A stretch of DNA of 64,000 nucleotides from Macrococcoides goetzii (lineage in GTDB: Bacteria; Bacillota; Bacilli; Staphylococcales; Staphylococcaceae), in contig NZ_MJBI02000001.1 of NCBI RefSeq assembly GCF_002742385.2, forward strand, positions 124,001 to 188,000. Reading direction: 5' to 3'. Position numbers and translations under genes: made by a program. The notes under the pieces were generated by a model. The model was not told where the DNA came from and searched no databases. It was given only the letters and a program-made list of their open reading frames with translations. Position 1 is the stretch's first letter. Each line of letters starts with the position of its first letter. This document shows positions 38,990-47,398 of this stretch, in pieces.

Positions 38990-39517
38990 ATAGCTAAAGA
39001 TCAAACTCAAATCAATGACAAAATTCGTGCGAGAGAACTTCGTTTAATCGGTCATGATGGTGAACAACTTGGCGTTAAAACTAAGTTCGAAGCAATTGAA
39101 ATTGCAGAACGTGTTAACCTTGATGTCGTGTTAGTTGCTCCAAATGCGAAACCACCAGTAGCCAAAATTATGGATTACGGTAAATTCAAATTTGAACAAC
39201 AAAAGAAAGAAAAAGAAGCACGTAAAAATCAAAAAGTTGTTGTCGTTAAAGAAATTAGGTTAAGTCCAACGATTGAAGATCATGATTTTAATACGAAACT
39301 TAAAAATGCTCGTAAATTCTTAGAAAAGCAGGACAAAGTTAAAGTATCAATCAGATTCCGTGGTCGTGCAATCACGCATAAAGAATTTGGTCAACGTGTG
39401 TTAGAGAAATTTGCAGAAGAATGTAAAGATCTTGCGACAGTTGAACAAAAGCCAAAGATGGATGGTCGCTCAATGTTCTTAATGTTAGCACCAATCGTCG
39501 ACAAAAAACAAAACTAG
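38990..39517 (+). CDS. infC: Translation initiation factor IF-3
   Basis: The protein of about 176 residues has the IF-3 N-domain ([18 protein letters not shown]) and C-domain ([40 protein letters not shown]). AGGAGGTG at 38977-38984 followed by TCAACC places the start at 38990, where the codon is ATA, not ATG. The GTG at 38981 lies inside the ribosome site and cannot use it. Rare start codons are known for infC (AUU in several bacteria) and support autoregulation by IF-3. Confidence 0.92.
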   Translation: MAKDQTQINDKIRARELRLIGHDGEQLGVKTKFEAIEIAERVNLDVVLVAPNAKPPVAKIMDYGKFKFEQQKKEKEARKNQKVVVVKEIRLSPTIEDHDFNTKLKNARKFLEKQDKVKVSIRFRGRAITHKEFGQRVLEKFAEECKDLATVEQKPKMDGRSMFLMLAPIVDKKQN

Positions 39518-39529
39518 GAGGAACAAAAC

Positions 39530-39730
39530 ATGCCTAAAATGAAAACTCACCGTGGTGGAGCTAAACGTGTTAAAAGAACTGGTTCAGGAAAATTAAAACG
39601 TTCAAGAGCTTACACTTCACACTTATTCGCAAACAAATCAACTAAACAAAAACGTGGACTTCGTAAAGCGTCATTAGTATCTAAAGGCGATCAAAAACGA
39701 GTAGCACAAATGTTAACTTACGTAAAATAA
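39530..39730 (+). CDS. rpmI: 50S ribosomal protein L35
   Basis: The 66-residue, very basic protein [20 protein letters not shown] matches bL35. AGGAGG precedes the ATG, 12 bases after infC. It is the second gene of the infC-rpmI-rplT operon under the L20-type leader. Confidence 0.97.
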   Translation: MPKMKTHRGGAKRVKRTGSGKLKRSRAYTSHLFANKSTKQKRGLRKASLVSKGDQKRVAQMLTYVK

Positions 39731-39760
39731 TAAAATTAGAAACACTGAGGAGGAATTATA

Positions 39761-40120
39761 ATGCCACGAGTTAAAGGTGGAACAGTTACACGCGCGCGTC
39801 GTAAACGTACAATCAAATTAGCTAAAGGTTACTTTGGTTCAAAACATACATTATATAAAGTAGCAAAACAACAAGTAATGAAATCAGGTCAATATGCATA
39901 CCGTGACCGTCGTCAAAAGAAACGTGATTTCCGTAAATTATGGATCGCACGTATCAACGCAGCTGCGCGTCAAAATGACATCAGCTACAGCCGTTTAATG
40001 AACGGATTAAAAGTTGCTGGAATCGATATCAACCGTAAAATGTTATCAGAAATCGCTATCACTGACGAAAAAGCATTCGCTGAAATCGTTAGCCAAGCTA
40101 AAGCAGCTTTAAACAAATAA
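39761..40120 (+). CDS. rplT: 50S ribosomal protein L20
   Basis: The 119-residue basic protein ([35 protein letters not shown]) is bL20. It binds 23S rRNA early in assembly and represses its own operon through the leader near 38835. GAGGAGG precedes the ATG. A strong terminator follows. Confidence 0.97.
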   Translation: MPRVKGGTVTRARRKRTIKLAKGYFGSKHTLYKVAKQQVMKSGQYAYRDRRQKKRDFRKLWIARINAAARQNDISYSRLMNGLKVAGIDINRKMLSEIAITDEKAFAEIVSQAKAALNK

Positions 40121-40132
40121 TAAAGATTATTA

Positions 40133-40167
40133 AACACGCTAAGTAAATGACTTAGCGTGTTTTTTTG
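40133..40167 (+). terminator. Terminator of infC-rpmI-rplT
   Basis: AACACGCTAAGT pairs perfectly with ACTTAGCGTGTT around AAATG, followed by seven T. Confidence 0.93.
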
Positions 40168-40204
40168 TGTTTAAAATATGTTATTACTTGCAAATATATT
40201 TATA

Positions 40205-40218
40205 TAGGGATATCCCTA
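40205..40218. promoter_or_regulatory. NreC-type box upstream of the nitrite reductase operon
   Basis: TAGGGATATCCCTA fits the TAGGGN4CCCTA palindrome proposed for NreC, the oxygen- and nitrate-responsive regulator of staphylococcal nitrate and nitrite genes. The perfect dyad extends to about 22 bases. Its centre lies about 58 bases before the inferred start of transcription, a typical activator site. Confidence 0.75.
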
Positions 40219-40230
40219 TATATATATTAA

Positions 40231-40263
40231 TGTGAACATATTCACATTAAATTGAGCTATAAT
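40231..40263 (+). promoter_or_regulatory. Rex-type operator and promoter of the nir operon
   Basis: TGTGAACATATTCACA (40231-40246) has the TGTGAA-N4-TTCACA form of the NADH-sensing repressor Rex. A consensus TATAAT lies at 40258-40263, so the Rex site covers the -35 region. Rex would block transcription until NADH/NAD rises, while NreC activates from the site upstream. Confidence 0.75.
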
Positions 40264-40294
40264 ATAAGTGTATTGTGATTTAGGGGGGATGTAT

Positions 40295-41026
40295 GTGCAA
40301 GGTATCATTTACATTGCGCATGGTTCTAAAATGCCGGATAAAAATCAACTGTTCAGAGATTTTGTTGATCATATTATTGAATCCAGGCCAGAATCAGTGC
40401 AGCAGTTAGCTTTTCTAGAAAAAGATGATGAAAATGTTCCAATTATTACACAGCGTATGATTGATGCAGGTGTTACTCATTTTCTTGTAATGCCGATGTT
40501 ATTATTTCCCGCAATGCATGCAGTAGAAGATATTCCCGCTCAGCTCCATGAAGTATTAAAAGATTATCCTCACATAACGTATAAGATTGCAGATTGTTTT
40601 GGGGATGAACCTGCTGTTTATCAAGTATGTGAGCGTATCGTTTCTTCATACAAAGATAAAACAATATTAATTACTGCACATGGTAATAAGCGATTTACTG
40701 AACCTGACGAACGTTTAATTGCAATGGTTGACAAAATGAAAGATGAAACGGGTCTCAATCTTGTGCCAGCGATGCTTTATGGAGCTTTAAATTTCAAGCG
40801 GCAGTTAAAAGTAATGGATAAAGATAAAAGCATTATCATCATGCCATACTTCTTATTCGATGGTCATCTCGTTAGAAAAATAAAACGATTAAGCGAACCG
40901 TTAATAGAAGATGGTTATGATATTACATTTACTGAAACACTTGATTTAGATTTAAGTATGACAGCAGGTGTGTTAAATAAACTCGCTGAACTGGAGGCAG
41001 AACGCAATGTATCCCATTATGCTTAA
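40295..41026 (+). CDS. sirB: Sirohydrochlorin ferrochelatase (CbiX/SirB family)
   Basis: The 243-residue protein shows IIYIAHGSKMPDKN with the metal-binding His and a second HGNKRF block, matching CbiX/SirB chelatases (related staphylococcal genes were once called nirR). It should insert iron into sirohydrochlorin to make siroheme for NirB. The frame is open from 40268, but AGGGGGG ends at 40288, so GTG at 40295 (spacing six) is preferred; ATG 40289 is too close. It overlaps sirC by 20 bases. Confidence 0.82.
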   Translation: MQGIIYIAHGSKMPDKNQLFRDFVDHIIESRPESVQQLAFLEKDDENVPIITQRMIDAGVTHFLVMPMLLFPAMHAVEDIPAQLHEVLKDYPHITYKIADCFGDEPAVYQVCERIVSSYKDKTILITAHGNKRFTEPDERLIAMVDKMKDETGLNLVPAMLYGALNFKRQLKVMDKDKSIIIMPYFLFDGHLVRKIKRLSEPLIEDGYDITFTETLDLDLSMTAGVLNKLAELEAERNVSHYA

Positions 41027-41435
41027 CTTAATGGATAAGAAAGTATTAATCGTTGGTGGTGGGCGCATCGCAAAACGTAAAGTGAATGGATTAGTGGGAG
41101 AAGGCGCGCATATTACCGTTATTGCACCAGAAATCGATGAAGAAATTATAGCAATGAACGTTGAATGTATTCCATATCCATTTACGAAACAAGATATTAG
41201 CCAGTACGATATTGTGTTTATTGCAACAAATAAAGAAAGCGTTAATCGTCAAGTGATGGAATGTGTGCAGAAGCATCAACTTGTAAATGACTGTTCTAAC
41301 AAAGAGAATTCTAACTTTTTTAATGTTGCATCGTTTAAGCATGATGGTATGCGTGTCATGATTTCAAGTGATGGTGTCAGCCCAGAGAAAAGTAAAAATT
41401 TAAAACAAAGTATTAAAGATTTTTTAAATAAATAA
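41007..41435 (+). CDS. sirC: Precorrin-2 dehydrogenase, short form
   Basis: The 142-residue protein starts MYPIMLNLMDKKVLIVGGGRIAKRKVNGL, the NAD-binding N-terminus of SirC/CysG. It then has FIATNKESVNRQV and a changed NCSNKENSNFFNVASF block in place of the usual NxxDxxxxCxF. At 142 residues it lacks the C-terminal helical part found in 200-residue enzymes. It should oxidize precorrin-2 to sirohydrochlorin. It lies between sirB and nirB. Confidence 0.8.
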   Translation: MYPIMLNLMDKKVLIVGGGRIAKRKVNGLVGEGAHITVIAPEIDEEIIAMNVECIPYPFTKQDISQYDIVFIATNKESVNRQVMECVQKHQLVNDCSNKENSNFFNVASFKHDGMRVMISSDGVSPEKSKNLKQSIKDFLNK

Positions 41436-41464
41436 GTCAGTATATTAGAAATGGGGCAAAGAAT

Positions 41465-43867
41465 ATGAAACAAAGATTAGTAATGGTTGGTAATGGTATG
41501 GCGGGTATTCGTACGATAGAAGAAATACTAGATCGTAATCCAGATTTATTTGAAATTACAGTTATTGGGGAAGAACCATATCCGAACTATAACCGTATTA
41601 TGCTTTCTAATATTTTACAAAAGAAAATGAGTGTTGAAGAAACAATCTTAAATGATTATGAATGGTATAAAGAACAAGGCATCACTTTAATTAATGATGA
41701 TAAAGTTGAAAAAATTGACCGTGTAAGCAAATCTGTTACGACGAAAAAAGGTGTTACAGTTGAATACGATAAGTTAATTATCGCTACAGGTTCTACTGCA
41801 TTCATGTTACCAATCGATGGTGTGAAACTTGAAGGTGTTATCGGCTGGAGAACGATTAAAGATACAGAATACATCATTGAACAGGCGCGTCATTACAAAA
41901 AAGCTGTTGTCATCGGTGGTGGATTACTCGGCTTAGAATGTGCTCGTGGATTATTAGACCAGGGCATGGATGTTACTGTTGTACATTTAGGCGAATGGTT
42001 AATGGAAATGCAGTTAGACCGTAAAGCTGGAGAAATGTTAAAAGCTGATTTAGAAAAACAAGGCATGAAGTTTAAATTACAAGGAAACACACAAGAAATT
42101 ATCGGTAAAGATCGTGTTGAAGCAATCCGTTTAAGTGACGGTTCAGTAATTGAAACAGATTTAGTTGTAATGGCAGTAGGTATTCGTCCGGTAACGAAAC
42201 AAGCACGTGCAGCTGAACTTGAAATCGGTCGTGGTATTGTTGTTAATGATTTTATGCAGACAAGTGACCCGGATGTTTATGCCGTTGGTGAATGTGCTGA
42301 ACATAACTCAAAAGTTTACGGATTAGTAGCACCACTTTACGAACAAGGAAAAGTATTAGCAGATCATATCACAGGGAATCCAACAGATGGTTATCACGGA
42401 TCAACTACATTTACTTCACTTAAAGTATCAGGCTGTGACTTATTCTCTGCCGGTAAGATTTACGAAGGTGAAAAGACACGTGGTATTGAAGTATTTAACG
42501 GTTTAGATAATGTATACAAAAAAGTATTCGTAGAAGAAGGAAAAGTTGTTGGGGCTGTACTTTACGGAGATACTGAAGAAGGTAACCGTTTCTACAATAT
42601 GATGAAAAAAGAAGAAGCGATTGAGGAATTCACGTTAGTATCTTTATTACACAAAGCTGGTGAAGTTGATGCAATCAGTGTTGAAACGATGGCAGATGAT
42701 GAAACGATTTGTGGATGTAACGGTATTTCTAAAGGACAGATCGTAAAAGCAGTACACGAAAAAGGATTAACGACTGTTGCAGAAGTTACAGCGCATACAA
42801 AAGCCGGTGGATCATGTGGTAAATGTAAAGGACAAATCGCTGATTTACTCGTTTATACATTAGGTGATAAATTTGAAGCGGGTGGACCAACTGGAATTTG
42901 TGGATGTACAGAACTTTCACGTGACCAGATTGTAACACAAATTCGAGCTAAAGGATTAAAAACTTCTAAAGAAGTACGACACGTATTAGGATTTAAAAAC
43001 TTAGGCGGATGTCCAAAATGTCGTCCGGCAGTCAACTACTACTTGAATATGTGCTGGCCACATGAGCATGAAGACGAAAAAGATTCACGTTATGCAAACG
43101 AACGTTTCCATGCAAATATTCAAAATGATGGAACATTCTCTGTAATCCCACAGATGCAAGGTGGGGTAACAAACCCGGATCAATTAATTAAATTAGGTGA
43201 AGTTGCTAAGAAATATGATGTACCTTTAGTGAAAATTACTGGTGCACAACGTATCGGTTTATATGGTATTAAGAAAGAAGAATTACCTCAAGTTTGGGCA
43301 GATTTAGGTATGCGTTCAGCATCAGCATATGGTAAAAAATTACGTTCAGTTAAATCTTGTGTTGGTAAAGAATTCTGTCGTTTCGGCACGCAATATACAA
43401 CTAAACTTGCGATTCGCTTAGAATCAACATTTGAATATATTGACACACCGCATAAATTTAAAATTGGTGTGTCAGGTTGTCCACGAAGTTGTGTAGAATC
43501 TGGTGTTAAAGACTTCGGTGTTATTGCAGTAGAAAATGGTTTCCAAATCTTTATTGGTGGTAACGGTGGTACTGAAGTTAAAGCAGGTACATTACTTACT
43601 ACAGTACCTACAGAAGATGACGTTGTACAATTATGTGGAGCTATGATGCAATATTACCGTGAAACTGGTATTTATGCAGAACGTACAGCACCATGGATGG
43701 AACGTTTAGGATTTGATAATGTGAAAGATGTATTATTAGATCCAACACGTCAAAAAGAATTATATGACCGCTTAATGGATGCGAATAAAGCACGCCAGGA
43801 AGAACCATGGAAAGATATCGCAACAAATGAAGAAAAACGAAAAATGTATGAAGTGGAGCGCGTATAA
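41465..43867 (+). CDS. nirB: Assimilatory-type nitrite reductase [NADH], large subunit
   Basis: The 800-residue protein reduces nitrite to ammonium in the cytoplasm. It has an FAD/NADH oxidoreductase N-terminus (MVGNGMAGIRTIEEI, AVVIGGGLLGLECARGL, VYAVGECAEHN). Two BFD-like [2Fe-2S] domains follow (CGCNGISKGQ and CGKCKGQ; CGCTELSRDQ and GGCPKCRP). The sulfite/nitrite reductase hemoprotein part carries KSCVGKEFCRFG and GVSGCPRSCVESG, whose cysteines bind the [4Fe-4S]-siroheme centre. GGGGCAAAG precedes the ATG. nirD follows two bases after. Confidence 0.96.
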   Translation: MKQRLVMVGNGMAGIRTIEEILDRNPDLFEITVIGEEPYPNYNRIMLSNILQKKMSVEETILNDYEWYKEQGITLINDDKVEKIDRVSKSVTTKKGVTVEYDKLIIATGSTAFMLPIDGVKLEGVIGWRTIKDTEYIIEQARHYKKAVVIGGGLLGLECARGLLDQGMDVTVVHLGEWLMEMQLDRKAGEMLKADLEKQGMKFKLQGNTQEIIGKDRVEAIRLSDGSVIETDLVVMAVGIRPVTKQARAAELEIGRGIVVNDFMQTSDPDVYAVGECAEHNSKVYGLVAPLYEQGKVLADHITGNPTDGYHGSTTFTSLKVSGCDLFSAGKIYEGEKTRGIEVFNGLDNVYKKVFVEEGKVVGAVLYGDTEEGNRFYNMMKKEEAIEEFTLVSLLHKAGEVDAISVETMADDETICGCNGISKGQIVKAVHEKGLTTVAEVTAHTKAGGSCGKCKGQIADLLVYTLGDKFEAGGPTGICGCTELSRDQIVTQIRAKGLKTSKEVRHVLGFKNLGGCPKCRPAVNYYLNMCWPHEHEDEKDSRYANERFHANIQNDGTFSVIPQMQGGVTNPDQLIKLGEVAKKYDVPLVKITGAQRIGLYGIKKEELPQVWADLGMRSASAYGKKLRSVKSCVGKEFCRFGTQYTTKLAIRLESTFEYIDTPHKFKIGVSGCPRSCVESGVKDFGVIAVENGFQIFIGGNGGTEVKAGTLLTTVPTEDDVVQLCGAMMQYYRETGIYAERTAPWMERLGFDNVKDVLLDPTRQKELYDRLMDANKARQEEPWKDIATNEEKRKMYEVERV

Positions 43868-43869
43868 TC

Positions 43870-44184
43870 ATGGAAAAAATCAAATTATTCAATGTGTCAG
43901 AGTTAGAACCTCAAATCGGTAAGAAAGTATTTGTTAAAGAGCAGGAAATCGGGATTTTCTTATTAGAATCAGGTGAAATTAAAGCAATTAGCAATCGCTG
44001 TCCACATAAAAATGGTCCATTATCAGAAGGGACTGTAAGTGAACATTACGTATTCTGTCCGTTACATGACAGAAAAATCGATTTAAATGACGGGCAAGTT
44101 CAAGCACCTGACGAAGCAGATGGTTGTGTTTCAACATTTAAAGTAGAAGTAGATAACGGTGAGTTATTTATATGGATGGATTAG
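43870..44184 (+). CDS. nirD: Nitrite reductase small subunit NirD (Rieske type)
   Basis: The 104-residue protein has a Rieske [2Fe-2S] motif: CPHKNGPLSEG and CPLHDRKIDL, with the Cys-His pairs. It completes the NADH nitrite reductase with NirB. The gene begins two bases after nirB and overlaps the sumT start by 13 bases, so it belongs to the same operon. Confidence 0.93.
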   Translation: MEKIKLFNVSELEPQIGKKVFVKEQEIGIFLLESGEIKAISNRCPHKNGPLSEGTVSEHYVFCPLHDRKIDLNDGQVQAPDEADGCVSTFKVEVDNGELFIWMD

Positions 44185-45194
44185 GTAAGGTTATTTTTGT
44201 AGGAGCTGGACCAGGTGACCCTGGTCTTGTTTCTTATAAAGCGATCAGAAGTATTAAACAAGCAGATGTCATCATCTATGATCGATTAGTGAACCCAATA
44301 TTGTTACAGCTTTCTAAACCAGAATGTGAACTCATTTATGTTGGTAAAAATCCTGATGTTAAGTATAAAGCACAAGATGAAATCAATCGTATCATTAATG
44401 AGAAAGCAAGCTTAGGGTTAACGGTTGTACGATTAAAAGGTGGAGACCCAGGAATATTTGGTAGACTATCTGAAGAAATTGATAGTTTAAATGGTAAATA
44501 TCCGCATGTTGTAATACCAGGTATTACGAGTGCCAGTGCTGCTGGATTATATGCTGGTTTTCCTTTAACAGATCGAGCTTATTCACCGCATGTTACATTT
44601 TCTACAGGTCACCTTCAAAAAGATAGCATGAAAGAAATTGACTTTCAGGCACTAGCAAAAGGTGGTACATTAGCATTATACATGGGGATGAAAGCTTTAC
44701 CAGAAATCGTTCAAGTATTATCGAGCAATATGGATGCTCACTTGAAAGTAGCAGTGATTGGGAATGCGAGTTACGGTTACCAAAAGACGGTCATTGGTAA
44801 TCTTTCAAATATTATTGATTTAGTCACTGAAGCTAGAATAACGCATCCCGCAATGATCATAATCGGTGATGTTGTAAATGTACGTGACGGGTTATCATGG
44901 TATGAGCAATTACCTGAGTTCGGTGTGAGAAAGCTTTATGTATCACTGGATTCGATTGATAAAGAAATGATTTTAGAAATGTATGATCAAGGTGGATTTT
45001 ATTATGTAATTGATCAGTTAAATAATGAAACATTTCAAAATAAATATAAGCACATTCATGAGGATATATTGTCGATTCATGGCTTTGATGAAGTTATTGC
45101 AGATCATCTTGATTCAATTACATCAGTTGAAGAGATGTACAATATAAAGATTAATCCATCAAAAATAAAAATAAATGAAAGCTTGAACAAATAA
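44172..45194 (+). CDS. sumT: Uroporphyrinogen-III C-methyltransferase
   Basis: The 340-residue protein starts with VIFVGAGPGDPGLVSYKAIRSI, then VRLKGGDPGIFGR, PGITSASAAGLYAGFPLTDR and HPAMIIIGDVV, the SUMT/CobA signatures. It makes precorrin-2 for siroheme. About 90 residues follow the normal end at roughly residue 250, with no recognised motif. GGTGAG precedes the ATG inside the end of nirD. It supplies the cofactor for NirB together with sirC and sirB. Confidence 0.93.
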   Translation: MDGLGKVIFVGAGPGDPGLVSYKAIRSIKQADVIIYDRLVNPILLQLSKPECELIYVGKNPDVKYKAQDEINRIINEKASLGLTVVRLKGGDPGIFGRLSEEIDSLNGKYPHVVIPGITSASAAGLYAGFPLTDRAYSPHVTFSTGHLQKDSMKEIDFQALAKGGTLALYMGMKALPEIVQVLSSNMDAHLKVAVIGNASYGYQKTVIGNLSNIIDLVTEARITHPAMIIIGDVVNVRDGLSWYEQLPEFGVRKLYVSLDSIDKEMILEMYDQGGFYYVIDQLNNETFQNKYKHIHEDILSIHGFDEVIADHLDSITSVEEMYNIKINPSKIKINESLNK

Positions 45195-45208
45195 GTTCAA
45201 GCTTTTTC
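45179..45208 (+). terminator. Terminator of the nir operon
   Basis: AAGCTTGAAC pairs with GTTCAAGCTT around a six-base loop containing the sumT stop, followed by T-rich sequence. The first arm encodes the last residues of sumT. Confidence 0.88.
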
Positions 45209-45224
45209 ATATCAAGGAGATAAT

Positions 45225-46589
45225 ATGGCGATCAATGAACAATTAATTATAGATACGTTACCAAAATTAAATAATACAGAACAAGTATACTTATCATTAC
45301 TCGCGGCGCGAGGATTAAATATAAATCGTGATAGTATACAAACAGAGGAAATATTACCGAATTTAGTAGCAGCCGGGTTAATTGAAGCAACACATGGTTC
45401 AATATTTTTTATGCCGATAGAAATCATTAATGCATTTAACAAACATGTCCTAAGTAATGAGTATCCTGAAATTAAACCGCCAACAGATGAAGAAATCGAA
45501 CGTGAAATTGAGTTGTTTAACGAGAATATTACTGGATACAATGAGCAGATGAAAATGGAAGCTCGTATTGATGAAATGGTTACAAGTTATTCGAAACAAC
45601 CGTTGAAATCTTTCTTAAATGAACTTCCGATAGAAGATTTAAAGGCGATTGCGATGTTTTATCAACTCGATTTAACAGATGATAAAACTGAACAAATAAA
45701 TATCATCAACGACAACTTCTTTAAAGACTTTACGATGCTAGGCAAAATGATAAAATATATGGATTATGAATTACTGCTTAATATCGAAAATGCATTGCAG
45801 TTTGATTATGACAATTTTACATATATGAAAGGTGCGACACGAGAAATATTCTTATATGCACCGACATTTAATGAGATTCTATTTTTACCGATAGACGTTG
45901 CAAATCATATTAAATCATATAAGAAGCAACAAGGCTTTATATTAGAAGATATTGAAAAGATTAAATTTTATCGCGGAATATTTAATTTATATGGTTTTAC
46001 ACGCATTGATGTGATGCAAAAAGTTTATGACAAATTATTTGGTAAGCCTCTTCTCCGTGATGAGATTTTAAAAGATATACAAAATTATTTTCCTAATCTT
46101 GTACCAAACATGAAAGGGAATTGGATTAAACATGAACTTTATTCACATCAACAACTTGAATTAGACGCAATGTTTACCAATATGGAGTATCACATACCGG
46201 GGACGAAAGAAGCGGTATATAAATATGTATTAAACGCATATGTTGAACCAAGTAATAATACACGTGAACTGAAAGTTGAATTAAAACGCAATATGAAAGG
46301 TGAAGTAATTTACAATCAACAAGTTGAAGCACTTTATTCAGAGATTATTGAGACGTTCCGTGTAACTGATAGTTTTGAGACAGCATTTGAATTTATTGCT
46401 GATCTCGGCGCGAAGCATATGATCAGTATTGTACCGACTGAAAAGTTAACGAAGCTGTTGAAAGAAGTATACACTGAAGTAAGATTATGGCGTTTGGGTG
46501 GTAAGAAAGTAAGTGAAATGCCAGAGTTTAAACGTAGTAAAATACAGGTGGTTCAGAAGAAAAGTAAGAAGAAAAAGAAGAGAAAATAG
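45225..46589 (+). CDS. Unrecognised protein with lysine-rich tail
   Basis: The 454-residue soluble protein is not from a family I can name. The start resembles a winged-helix region (NNTEQVYLSLLAARG). A middle stretch (SFLNELPIEDLKAIAMFYQL) looks like a SAP/Rho-N-like helix pair, and the rest is mostly helical. It ends KKSKKKKKRK after VVQKK, a basic tail suited to nucleic acid contact. It has no signal peptide or membrane helix. AAGGAG precedes the ATG. It stands as a single transcription unit between two terminators. Confidence 0.85.
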   Translation: MAINEQLIIDTLPKLNNTEQVYLSLLAARGLNINRDSIQTEEILPNLVAAGLIEATHGSIFFMPIEIINAFNKHVLSNEYPEIKPPTDEEIEREIELFNENITGYNEQMKMEARIDEMVTSYSKQPLKSFLNELPIEDLKAIAMFYQLDLTDDKTEQINIINDNFFKDFTMLGKMIKYMDYELLLNIENALQFDYDNFTYMKGATREIFLYAPTFNEILFLPIDVANHIKSYKKQQGFILEDIEKIKFYRGIFNLYGFTRIDVMQKVYDKLFGKPLLRDEILKDIQNYFPNLVPNMKGNWIKHELYSHQQLELDAMFTNMEYHIPGTKEAVYKYVLNAYVEPSNNTRELKVELKRNMKGEVIYNQQVEALYSEIIETFRVTDSFETAFEFIADLGAKHMISIVPTEKLTKLLKEVYTEVRLWRLGGKKVSEMPEFKRSKIQVVQKKSKKKKKRK

Positions 46590-46600
46590 GAATTTTATGA

Positions 46601-46630
46601 AATAACAGCTGCTCACTTGAGTGGCTGTTT
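46601..46630 (+). terminator. Terminator after the lysine-tailed protein gene
   Basis: AACAGC..CTCA pairs with TGAG..GCTGTT, with an internal TG/TG mismatch, then TTTA. Confidence 0.65.
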
Positions 46631-46692
46631 TATATTTACTTATGTATTTGATAATAATAAACTTGAAGTAATACAAAATTAGAGGTGAGCGT

Positions 46693-47325
46693 ATGCATTA
46701 TGAATTAAAAAGAATTTGTATCGGCGGTATAGAAAAGATTGATGTAAACGGTAAAGAGAAGAAAACTGCTTATTATAAATATCCTATTGAGAATACAGTA
46801 CAACTCACTGTTACGGGGTTTGTCGGGGATCAACATGTTTATAAAGGTCATGGAGGTGTCAATAAAGCGGTCTGTTTATATGATTATAATGATTATGATT
46901 TATGGTCAGATTACATGGATATAGATACAGAATTTAGTTTGTTCGGTGAGAATATTACGACTGTTGGACTGGATAAAGATACGATTTGTATTGGTGATAC
47001 GTTTAAACTTGGAGAGGCTCTTATTCAAGTGACTGAAGGACGTGGACCATGTAATACAATTGCACAGGTTCACAATGTTCCGAATATTGTAAAGATGATG
47101 GCTGCTAGTCGAGCAACAGGTTGTTACTTTAGAGTGCTTATTGAAGGTGTAGTTGCACCAAATAGCAGGTTAGAACTTGTGAAGAAAGATGAAAATGGAT
47201 TGACGTTACATGAGTTTAATGAATTAGTATACGGTGATAAGCATAATAAAAATCTCATTGAAAAAGCATTAAAAGTTAATGCTTTGCCTAAAGAACACAA
47301 AGAAAAGTTTGTGAAACGTTTATAA
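46693..47325 (+). CDS. MOSC domain protein (YiiM type)
   Basis: The 210-residue protein has the MOSC blocks GFVGDQHVYKGHGGVNKAVCLYDY, FGENITT, IGDTFKLGEALIQVTEGRGPC and a C-terminal 3-alpha region. MOSC proteins bind or transfer sulfur and molybdenum cofactor; YiiM-type ones act on N-hydroxylated compounds. The Cys in GRGPC is the candidate sulfur or metal site. AGAGGTGAG precedes the ATG. It is 70 bases from the DUF819 gene. Confidence 0.85.
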   Translation: MHYELKRICIGGIEKIDVNGKEKKTAYYKYPIENTVQLTVTGFVGDQHVYKGHGGVNKAVCLYDYNDYDLWSDYMDIDTEFSLFGENITTVGLDKDTICIGDTFKLGEALIQVTEGRGPCNTIAQVHNVPNIVKMMAASRATGCYFRVLIEGVVAPNSRLELVKKDENGLTLHEFNELVYGDKHNKNLIEKALKVNALPKEHKEKFVKRL

Positions 47326-47398
47326 TAAAGAAATACCTCTTCAATAATATAGAATATTCTGATAAATTAGAACTATAATGTTTTTGAGGAGGTAAACG

